NCBI GenBank assembly: GCA_030644725.1
Contig: CP130629.1
Span: 310,001 to 374,000, forward strand
Length of the DNA stretch: 64,000 bases
Direction of reading: 5' to 3'
Source: Candidatus Electrothrix communis
GTDB taxonomy: Bacteria; Desulfobacterota; Desulfobulbia; Desulfobulbales; Desulfobulbaceae
Shown here: one piece after another, positions 1 to 8,000 of the stretch
How the letters are laid out: each line of letters starts with the position of its first letter
Position numbering within the stretch: the first letter of the stretch is position 1
Made by a program: the position numbers and the translations under genes
The notes under the pieces: model-generated
What the model was told of the DNA's origin: nothing
Databases searched by the model: none
Seen by the model: only the letters and a program-made list of their open reading frames with translations

Positions 1-891
1 GAGCGGCTGGTGGAACGCCTGCTCATCGGCTTACTTTCCGGTGGTCATATTCTGCTGGAAGGGTTGCCCGGTCTGGCCAAGACCCTGGCGGTGAAGACCT
101 TGGCCGCTGCCGTGTCCACGGATTTCCGCCGCATCCAGTTCACCCCGGACATGCTGCCAGCAGACATCATGGGCACCGAGATCTATAATCCGCAAAACAC
201 CTCTTTTGAGGTCAAACAGGGACCGATCTTCTCCTCCATCATCCTGGCCGATGAAATCAACCGGGCCCCGTCCAAGGTGCAGTCCGCTCTGCTGGAGGCC
301 ATGCAAGAGAAACAGGTCACCATCGGAGAAACCACTTTTTCCCTACCCGAGCTGTTCCTGGTTCTGGCAACCCAAAACCCCATTGAGCAGGAAGGCACCT
401 ATCCCCTGCCTGAAGCCCAGGTGGATCGTTTTATGCTTAAGGTGGTGGTGGATTATCCCACCCGCGAGCAGGAACGAAAAATCCTCGACCTGGTGGAGCA
501 TACCGACTCCAAGATGCAGGTGCAGCCGCTTATTTCCCCAGAGGATATCCTGACGGCCCGTAAGGTGGTGGATACCATTTATCTGGATGACCGGATCAAG
601 GAATACATTGTGGATCTGGTCTTTGCCACCCGTGATGCGGGCAGCATCAGCCCGGAACTGAAAGATTATATCGAAACAGGAGCCTCGCCCAGGGCCACCA
701 TCAACCTGAAGGCGGCTGCTCGAGCCTTGGCTTACCTCAACGGTCGCGGCTATGTCATCCCGGATGATATCAAGAACTGCGCCCCGGATATAATGCGCCA
801 TCGTCTGCGGATCAGCTATGAGGCTGAGGCTGAAGGGGTGACTAGCGAGGATATTATTCAGCGGTTGCTGGATACGGTGCCGGTGCCGTAA
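1..891 (+). CDS. MoxR-family AAA+ ATPase (5' partial)
   Basis: MoxR ATPases are chaperone-like AAA+ proteins that usually work with the VWA proteins encoded next to them. The reading frame is open to the left edge, so the first residues lie outside the window. The visible 296 residues hold the Walker A motif GLPGLAKT (about residues 21-28), Walker B ILADEINRAP (about 80-90), the family-typical ATQNPIEQEGTYPLPEAQ stretch, and a C-terminal helical lid with SPRATINL. A GTG at position 10 could serve as a start, but MoxR proteins are normally about 320 residues and the frame continues upstream, so a partial gene is more likely. It is the first visible gene of a MoxR / DUF58 / membrane / VWA operon; the next gene starts 19 nt downstream. 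Family assignment is certain; the substrate is unknown. Confidence 0.93.
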   Translation, partial: ERLVERLLIGLLSGGHILLEGLPGLAKTLAVKTLAAAVSTDFRRIQFTPDMLPADIMGTEIYNPQNTSFEVKQGPIFSSIILADEINRAPSKVQSALLEAMQEKQVTIGETTFSLPELFLVLATQNPIEQEGTYPLPEAQVDRFMLKVVVDYPTREQERKILDLVEHTDSKMQVQPLISPEDILTARKVVDTIYLDDRIKEYIVDLVFATRDAGSISPELKDYIETGASPRATINLKAAARALAYLNGRGYVIPDDIKNCAPDIMRHRLRISYEAEAEGVTSEDIIQRLLDTVPVP

Positions 892-910
892 AGGCGAGCA
901 AGGCTATATC

Positions 911-1825
911 ATGGAAAAAGCAATAACCAAAGAAATCCTGAGGAAAGTCCGCCGCATTGAAGTGCGGACCCGGCGCATGGTGGATAACTCCCTGGCCGGG
1001 AGCTACCACTCGGTCTTCAAGGGCCAGGGCATGAACTTCGACGAGGTCCGGGAATATGTGCCCGGCGATGAGATCCGCAGCATTGACTGGAACGTCACGG
1101 CCCGCACCGGGGTGCCCCACGTCAAGAAATTCACCGAAGAGCGGGAACTGACCATCATGCTGATGATCGACATCAGCGGCTCAGGCGGATTCGGCTCAGG
1201 GGACCAGTCCAAGCGGGAGATGATGGCCGAACTGGGCTCAGTTCTGGCCTTTTCCGCTGTGCGCAATAACGACAAGGTGGGCCTGATCCTGTTTTCCGAT
1301 TTTGTTGAACTCTTCATCCCGCCGGATAAAGGGCGCAAGCATATCCTCCGGGTTATCCGGGAGATCCTCTTTTTTCAGCCCAAGAATAAAGGCACTGATA
1401 TCTCCGAGGCCCTGAATTTTGTCAACCGGGTCGCCAAGAGAAAATGCGTGACCTTTCTCCTCTCTGATTTCTGCCTGCCCGGCGATTTTGACGATTCGCT
1501 GGCAGCACTCCGCCCCAAGTTACTGGTCACCGGACGCCGTCATGACCTGATCACGGTCTCTGTCACCGACCCAAGAGAGCAGGAGCTGCCTGATGTCGGC
1601 CATATCACCCTGGAAGACGCGGAAACCGGGGAGCAGCTGGTGCTCAACACAGCTGATCCGCAGACCCGACAGGCCTATGCCCATCTGGCCCTTGATCGGG
1701 CCGAACGTTTTGCCCATACCGTGCGCAGTGCTGGCCTTGACCTGCTCCAGCTCTCTACAGATAAACCTTATATCATGCCGTTGATGGGATTTTTTAAGGC
1801 GCGGGAAAGGAGGATGGGCCGATGA
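911..1825 (+). CDS. DUF58 domain protein of the MoxR/VWA operon
   Basis: The 304-residue protein carries the DUF58 core: YVPGDEIRSIDWN near residue 55-68, followed by the degenerate VWA-like strand LTIMLMIDISGSG. DUF58 proteins nearly always sit between moxR and vwa genes, as here, and are thought to form part of the same MoxR-VWA complex. There are no membrane segments, so a cytoplasmic position is inferred. The start ATG follows moxR by 19 nt. Its stop overlaps the next start (ATGA at 1822-1825), so the two are probably translationally coupled. The biochemical activity of the family is not established. Confidence 0.9.
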   Translation: MEKAITKEILRKVRRIEVRTRRMVDNSLAGSYHSVFKGQGMNFDEVREYVPGDEIRSIDWNVTARTGVPHVKKFTEERELTIMLMIDISGSGGFGSGDQSKREMMAELGSVLAFSAVRNNDKVGLILFSDFVELFIPPDKGRKHILRVIREILFFQPKNKGTDISEALNFVNRVAKRKCVTFLLSDFCLPGDFDDSLAALRPKLLVTGRRHDLITVSVTDPREQELPDVGHITLEDAETGEQLVLNTADPQTRQAYAHLALDRAERFAHTVRSAGLDLLQLSTDKPYIMPLMGFFKARERRMGR

Positions 1826-2580
1826 AATGGTTGTGTTTAAGAACGGTAGGGGCAGGCCCCTGTGCCTGCCCGTTTATGTCCTGCCCCGGACGTTCCGGGC
1901 GAACACAGGGATTCGCCCCTACAGCATTCCTGCTCCTTCTTCTCTTAATAATGATCCCTGCCGCTGTATCTGCCGATCAGGTGACAGTGCCTCTTGCTGA
2001 TCCGGCACAAAAGACGCAAAAATCGGCACAGGGCCAAGCTGCGAACCAGCCGGATAAAGAACCCGCTCTTACGGAGAATCAGCTCTATGATATCCGGGAA
2101 CCCATCCTGATTCCGGACAGCAACCGAATCCTGTGGTGGATTGCCGCGATACTGGCTGGAATCCTGCTGATCGGCCTAATCTTCTATTTTTGGAAAAAGC
2201 GAGCCCGTCAACAAAAAGCTGTACTGGCCCATGAGACCGCCCTGCGCGAGTTGGAACGTGCTGGCCCCCTGATTGAGGAACAAAACATCAACGCCTTTAT
2301 CACCCTGATCGACCAAACCCTACGCCGCTATATTGAGCAGCGTTTCCACATCTTCGCCCGCAGACAGACCACCCGTGAATTTATTCACGAACTGGCTGAA
2401 GATCAGGAAAACGTGCCTGAACCTTTGATGGAAAACTCTGAAAACCTCAAAACTTGGCTCCAGCATTGCGACCTAGTGAAATTCGCCAAGGCGGGCCTAA
2501 GCCAGGAAACCATGACCGACATGGTATTGAACCTACGCACCTTTATTGAATCAACCAAGATGGAGGCAAAAGAAAAATAA
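1822..2580 (+). CDS. Membrane protein of the Bat-like operon (DUF4381-like), repeat-coded N-terminus
   Basis: A 252-residue protein with a hydrophobic, signal-like segment (about residues 36-51, ending AAVSA), a second membrane helix near residues 107-128 (ILWWIAAILAGILL) and a cytoplasmic-type helical C-terminus. Small membrane proteins of this layout (DUF4381-like) occur between DUF58 and VWA genes in other MoxR operons; that assignment is by position and topology. Residues about 9-34 are encoded by a copy of the genome's GTAGGGGCAGG repeat (1846-1922), inserted in frame ahead of the hydrophobic segment, so the N-terminus is longer than a normal signal peptide. The gene overlaps DUF58 by ATGA and the next gene by one base. 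Confidence 0.78.
   Translation: MKWLCLRTVGAGPCACPFMSCPGRSGRTQGFAPTAFLLLLLLIMIPAAVSADQVTVPLADPAQKTQKSAQGQAANQPDKEPALTENQLYDIREPILIPDSNRILWWIAAILAGILLIGLIFYFWKKRARQQKAVLAHETALRELERAGPLIEEQNINAFITLIDQTLRRYIEQRFHIFARRQTTREFIHELAEDQENVPEPLMENSENLKTWLQHCDLVKFAKAGLSQETMTDMVLNLRTFIESTKMEAKEK
1846..1922. repeat. GTAGGGGCAGG-type palindromic repeat inside a coding region
   Basis: The element opens with GTAGGGGCAGGCCCCTG and closes with GGGATTCGCCCCTAC. Its inner parts form hairpins (GGGCAGGC/GCCTGCCC and a CCCCGGA/TCCGGG pair). Nearly the same sequence occurs at 18562-18637, and a related one at 32946-33018. Here it lies within the coding frame of the membrane protein at 1822 without breaking it. Confidence 0.85.
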
Positions 2581-3575
2581 TGGACAGCCTTCGTTTTGTG
2601 CATCCTGAACTGCTCTGGTTGCTGCTTTTCCTTCCGATTCTGGCTTTTTTGCGAGGGCGGCGCGGGCCAGCACCGTCCTTGGTGTTTTCCTCCATCTCAA
2701 TGGCCAAAGCAATCTCCGGCGACCGCAAGGTCAGCCCCGGTAAATTTCTAGCTTGGTTGCGCTTGGTAGCCATCGGCCTGCTCATCATCGCCATGGCCCG
2801 GCCCCAATGGGGCAATACCAAGACTGAAGTGGAGGCATCAGGCATTGACATCCTGCTGGCTGTTGATGTTTCCGGCTCCATGCAGGCGATGGATTTTGAG
2901 CTCAAAGGCAGGAACGTGGATCGCCTGACCGTGGTCAAGGCGGTGGTGAAAAAATTCATTAAAGAACGCCCTAACGACCGCATCGGGTTGGTCGCCTTTG
3001 CAGGCCGCCCCTACATGGTCTGCCCTCTGACCTTGGATCATGACTGGCTCCAACTTCGCCTAGACTCTCTGCAAACAGGGATGATCGAAGACGGCACAGC
3101 CATCGGTTCCGCCATTGTGGCCGGGGTAAACCGGCTGCGGGATCAGGAGGCCAAATCCCGGATCGTGATCCTGCTCACCGACGGGGTGAATAATTCAGGG
3201 AAAGCCGCGCCGCTCACTGCTGCTGAGGCGGCGGAAACCATGAAGATCAAGGTCTACACCATCGGCGCAGGCCGACGCGGAGTGGCTCCTATGCCGATGG
3301 TCGACCAGTTCGGTCGCAAGCGGATGGTTAGGGCTCAGGTGGATATTGATGAAAAAACGCTGGGAAAGATCGCCGAGATGACCGGGGCGCAGTATTTTCG
3401 GGCGACGGATACCAAGTCGCTAGAAAATATCTACGAGGAAATTAACGCTATGGAAGCCACGACCAGAAAAATCAAGCATTTTGCTCGCTATCGGGAGCTG
3501 TTTTCCTGGCTGGTTTTTGCGGCCTTGGTGTTGCTGGGGGTGGAGTTGTTTGTTTCGCGGAGGCGGTTGCCGTAA
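2580..3575 (+). CDS. VWA-domain membrane protein (BatA-like)
   Basis: A 331-residue protein with an N-terminal membrane helix pair (LLWLLLFLPILAFL; LRLVAIGLLIIAMARP), a von Willebrand A domain with an intact MIDAS metal site (DVSGSM near residue 97, LLTDGVNNSG near 200) and a C-terminal membrane helix (LFSWLVFAALVLLGVELF). This is the BatA layout. Such proteins pair with MoxR and DUF58 proteins in the envelope, with proposed roles in metal-protein maturation or stress tolerance. The start codon overlaps the previous stop by one base. It ends the operon; a second VWA (BatB) or TPR gene often follows in other genomes but is absent here. Confidence 0.9.
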   Translation: MDSLRFVHPELLWLLLFLPILAFLRGRRGPAPSLVFSSISMAKAISGDRKVSPGKFLAWLRLVAIGLLIIAMARPQWGNTKTEVEASGIDILLAVDVSGSMQAMDFELKGRNVDRLTVVKAVVKKFIKERPNDRIGLVAFAGRPYMVCPLTLDHDWLQLRLDSLQTGMIEDGTAIGSAIVAGVNRLRDQEAKSRIVILLTDGVNNSGKAAPLTAAEAAETMKIKVYTIGAGRRGVAPMPMVDQFGRKRMVRAQVDIDEKTLGKIAEMTGAQYFRATDTKSLENIYEEINAMEATTRKIKHFARYRELFSWLVFAALVLLGVELFVSRRRLP

Positions 3576-4012
3576 CCGGGTAATCAGGAAGAGAGCAACC
3601 GCCCCCGCCAAGCCTTCTGCCCCATAGGATAAGAAAATTCCAAACAATCACGGAAAACACCAACCCGCAAACCTCGCCCGAGGTGCAGCTCGCTGTTTGT
3701 TCTGCCGCTCTCCGCAGCCTTGATCACCAAGAGAATATGATCATACCCGGCTCGCCCTCCTATCCTCCAGAGCAGCCGCTCAACCACCGGCGCTGCAAAG
3801 CAGGATGCAGGGCGCAAAACGGAGCCCGGAGAAGTTTTTGGAGATATGGCAGTCTGAGCAGGCGTAGCAGTTCCGACAGCAGGTTGCTTTAGCCTGCTTT
3901 TGATGCGGTCAACGGAAAGAACACCTCGGCAGAAATCCAAGGGGAAATTCATGAATTGCCTCTGCACAGCATCCCCCCATCTAAAAAAGTTCTTCCGCGA
4001 AAAGCCAAGAAA
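3576..4012. other. Intergenic stretch between convergent genes, no supported gene
   Basis: About 440 bases separate the VWA gene from the convergent cNMP-binding gene. A 127-codon minus-strand frame (3584-3967, GTG start) crosses it, but its translation is low in complexity, rich in R/S/P and matches no family I know. I see no clear terminator or repeat. Confidence 0.4.
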
Positions 4013-4726
4013 TCAAATACTCCGTTCTTCAGGTACGATATAGTCAATATTCTTTTTTTCTCCATGCCCTTCGTTTTGAGAAAAACGTTTCACCAGTAAC
4101 TGGATCAGATAAAATCCGAATTGAGGATTTTGATAATAGAGCTGCTTGATCTGCGTATCGGTCATGGAAAGTAACTCAACCTCGCTTCCGCAACGCAGGG
4201 TAGCCAGTCGAATCGGTTCACTGGCAAAGACCCCCATCTCACCGAAGATTTCCCCAGGCTTGATAACAACGCCCAGTTCATCAAGGGTCAGAATTCCTGA
4301 TTTGAGGATGTAAATCTTATCGGCTTTATCACCACGACGAAAAACAAGCTCATCTTTGTTGAATTTTTCTTTATGCATGTGAGGAATCATGAATTCAAAG
4401 GACATGTCATCCTTTGATGCTGATCGGACTTTTTTGATCAGTTTGAGCATCTGGATCAAACGGAAAAAATTCATCGGCAGCAGAACCACATGCAGGACAA
4501 ACACAGGCCAGATCTCGGCATTGATTGTATAGACAATAAATGTCATGTTGCTTGCCATTCCTATAATTCTGAGGGGGATCATGTTCTTCATGTAGAATGT
4601 TGAGAACATTAAAAATGCGGCAAGAAATCCCAGGAGTTGGAGGCAATCCATAATGGTGACCAGGTCAGGTGTTAAGGCAGGGCGATGATGGCAGCGCCTT
4701 ACCGTAAGGGGGCACAGCCATTTCAT
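4013..4726 (-). CDS. Membrane-anchored cyclic-nucleotide-binding domain protein
   Basis: The 237-residue protein has three hydrophobic helices in its first half (LLGFLAAFLMF, the IIGMASNMTFIVYTI region, PVFVLHVVLLPMNFF) followed by one cNMP-binding (Crp-like) domain: YILKSGILTL, then the phosphate-binding cassette GEIFGEMGV...IRLATL with its conserved Glu and Arg. It lacks an HTH, so it is a ligand sensor at the membrane and not a Crp-type regulator. A start 25 codons later (4651) may be the real one, since the first 25 residues (beginning MKWLC, as in the repeat-bearing gene at 1822) look unlike a membrane protein N-terminus. It diverges from the large kinase gene. Confidence 0.8.
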   Translation of the reverse strand: MKWLCPLTVRRCHHRPALTPDLVTIMDCLQLLGFLAAFLMFSTFYMKNMIPLRIIGMASNMTFIVYTINAEIWPVFVLHVVLLPMNFFRLIQMLKLIKKVRSASKDDMSFEFMIPHMHKEKFNKDELVFRRGDKADKIYILKSGILTLDELGVVIKPGEIFGEMGVFASEPIRLATLRCGSEVELLSMTDTQIKQLYYQNPQFGFYLIQLLVKRFSQNEGHGEKKNIDYIVPEERSI

Positions 4727-4862
4727 TGAGAAATGTTTCTACCTGTTTTCTTAGGAAAAGGGGGCTGTTTATGCATTTCGTCGGTTTTTCCTGTTTGTTT
4801 ATTGCGAAAAGATACAGGAGTAAAATCCGGGGGAAGCTATAAAAGGCAATATTAGAGGGTTG

Positions 4863-4874
4863 TACAAATTTGTA
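4863..4874. promoter_or_regulatory. Palindrome TACAAATTTGTA, possible operator
   Basis: A perfect 12-base palindrome lies in the AT-rich 350-base gap (4727-5078) between the divergent cNMP-binding and kinase genes. Its position fits an operator for either promoter, but no regulator is implied by the sequence. The rest of the gap holds no gene. Confidence 0.3.
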
Positions 4875-5078
4875 TATTTTATTGGTAATGTATTAACAAA
4901 ATGATAATATTTACAATATACTTTCGATTCGTTCGTATTTAAAGTAGTATAGGAAAATCGTCATTATTTATCAACAACTTTGAGCGGATAGTAATTCGGA
5001 TTCGGGCGATGTCATTTTGTCTGATGTTTACGTTCCCTGTACAAAATTTACAGAGGAGTTTGGATCATCACGGGCTAG

Positions 5079-8000
5079 GTGATGTTCTTGCCGCATAACC
5101 AGCGTGCCGGATCAATAGAACATTATGCTGAATTTATGCTGAATACGTTACATGAGAATGAGCTTGTAGACGATAGATATCTCATCCTGAATAAACTCGG
5201 GAAGGGCGGGATGTCTGTAGTTTATCGAGCATTAGATAAGGAGGATGATAAAGAAGTTGCGCTCAAATTCTTGAATCCTGTCAATACCCTTCCTTACCTT
5301 GAACTGGTTGTCAAATTCAGAAACGAAGTTAAAGTGATCAGTAAGCTTGATCATCCTAATATTATTAAATTTCATGCCGCAGGAGATTATAACGATATAC
5401 CCTATTTGGTCACGGAAGTGCTGGAAGGAGACAGTCTTGCTGGACTCTTGAAAAAGGGTATTAAATTCAGCGTAAATGAGGCGTTAGCCCTTGTCGGGAA
5501 AGTCGCCGAAGCCCTGCACTGTGTTCATTCCCACAATATTATTCATCGGGATGTGAAGCCAAGTAATATTTTCGTCGTGAACAGCGCGACGGAGCAGCCT
5601 GAAATTAAGTTGCTCGATTTCGGCTTGGCACATATCATGGAACTGAGTAATTTTGAAAAAAATGATAATATGGCAGGTACATTTTCCTATATGTCTCCTG
5701 AAGCGACCGGTATTATACGTAAACAGCTTGACGAGCGCAGTGATCTCTATTCCGTTGGTGTTATTCTTTATTATCTTTTAACCGGCCAATTCCCCTTTCA
5801 GTCCTCCACCGCCGCAGAGCTGCTTCATCAGATCGCAGCCATGAGAGCGGTGCCCCTGCACCATTTAAATCCCCATCTTGCTGATGTTATCGTTCATATT
5901 GTTAACCGTCTCTTGGCAAAGGACCAGGATGAACGTTATCAGAGTGCCAACGGACTCCTTTATGATATCAAAAGATACTTAAATGACGAGAGAAACTTCA
6001 CCATTGGTGATGGTGATAGTAATGAAATACGCCTCTCCTATCAGACCAAACTTGTTGGTAGGGAAGAAGAGCTGACCATGATCAAGGGGTTGATCAATAA
6101 GGCTGCTCGTAAGCAGGGGGGGGTCTGTCTTATCGGCGGTGAACCTGGAGTAGGAAAGACCAGGTTAGTCAAGGCTATAAAAGAGTACGTTTATATAAGG
6201 GGTTATAATAAGGGGGAAATTTTTATTGAGAGCCATTGTATGGCTCAGGAAAAAAAGGTTCCCTATCAGGCCTTCAAGCACGCCCTGGACGAATTTATTC
6301 AAAAGGTTACCACGGCCGGTGTGCAAGAAAGATCCCTAGAAACGAAAAGGATTAAGGAGCTGGCAGGGGAGCTGGGCACCATACTTATTAGGCTGAACCC
6401 AAACCTCAAGGATCTCCTTGGTTCAGTTCCAGAGTTACCACCCTTGGAACCTGAAAAAGAGAACATTCGATTTACCATTACTGCAGCCCATTTTATCTGC
6501 AACCTCATTCGGGAGGATCAGGTAGGTATCCTTTTTTTGGATGATCTGCAATGGGCAGATGAGGGGAGTTTGCGTCTCTTGGAGCATATAAGTGCTCATA
6601 TAAGTATAAGTACATCAAATTTGCTCATCCTGGGGACCTATAGAACGAATGAGGTTGATGAAACCCATGGGCTGAGTAGGATTAAGCGAACAGCGAAGGT
6701 CCGAGGAGATGCTGTGACGGATCTCCAGATCAAGCCCTTGTCCTATGATAGGGTTATGAATATGGTGGCGAACCTGCTCAAAGAAAAAAATGAGCAGGTG
6801 CATGCTTTTGCAAAGTATATCTCCGACAAGGCAGAGGGTAATCCTTTCTTTACTATTACCTTGGTTAAAGAGATTGTTGAGCAGAAGGCCATTGTTTGGG
6901 AGCAGGGTATTTGTACTGTTGATCAAGAAAAAATCAACAGGCTACACCTACCGAATAACATCCTTGATATGATGTTATTACGGACCAAAGATATACCGCA
7001 GGGCCTGGAAGACCTCTTGGAAATAAGTGCTGTCATCGGCAAGGAGTTCAGGCTTTATCTTCTGTATAGGCTGATTGATAAGGAGCATGTTGCGGTATTG
7101 CAATTAATTGATCAGGCAGTGAAAAGAAACCTGCTGGAATACTCACTTAGCGATCGTGGAAAGGTCAGGTTTGCCCATGATCGTATACGGGAGGCATTCC
7201 TCGCAAGGATTTCTGACCAGAAAAGAGCAGAGTATCATCTCAGGGTCGCGTGGTTTCTTCTGGAGCATTATAAAGGGCAAGAAAAGGAGATTCTCTTTGA
7301 GCTGACCTACCATCTTATGGAGGGTGGGGACGAAGAAAATGGATTGCAATATGCTTTGCTAGCGGGAGCCAAGGCAAAGAATAACCATGCTCATCAGGAT
7401 GCGATAGCCTATTATATTTATGTAAAGGATATTTTAGACAGAAAGGGTGATAAAACAGAAGTCTATACAGTTTTGCTGGAAAATTTGGGTGAGAGTTATA
7501 GGCTTATCGGAAAATTTGAGCAATCTCTCATTATCTTAAAGGAATGCGAGTCTCTTATTCCTGAGATAAAAACGATAGAGAAAAGTAGAGTTTTGAGCAA
7601 GATGGGAGATACTCTGTTTGAAAAAGGGGAAGTGGAAAAAAGCTTCTCTGCTTTGGAACAGACATTGAGACTGTCAGGGATCAAGGTTCCCCAGAGTACG
7701 TTGGCGGTTTCCTTTAAACTCTTATTTGAGTTGACAGTGCAATTTCTCCATGCCTCGTTACCAAAGATTTTTCTTAGGGCGAATAAAAATCTTGCAACGC
7801 GGGAAGATGTTATTGTTCTGCGAGTACTGAACAGGCTGTATAAATGGTATTTTTTTAAAGATATGAAAAAAAGCCTGTACTGCCATCTAAAATGTCTTAA
7901 TCTCGCGGAAAAGGCGGGATCCTGCTCCGAGCTTATCTATTGTTATATGCTTGGAGGAATTATATGGGCTTCTATTCCTTGGAAGTCGAGGTCATTGAGG

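Noticed and set aside
3584-3967. 127-codon minus-strand frame between the VWA and cNMP-binding genes
   Set aside because: GTG start, no clear ribosome site, Arg/Ser/Pro-rich translation with no domain; more likely chance in GC-rich DNA.
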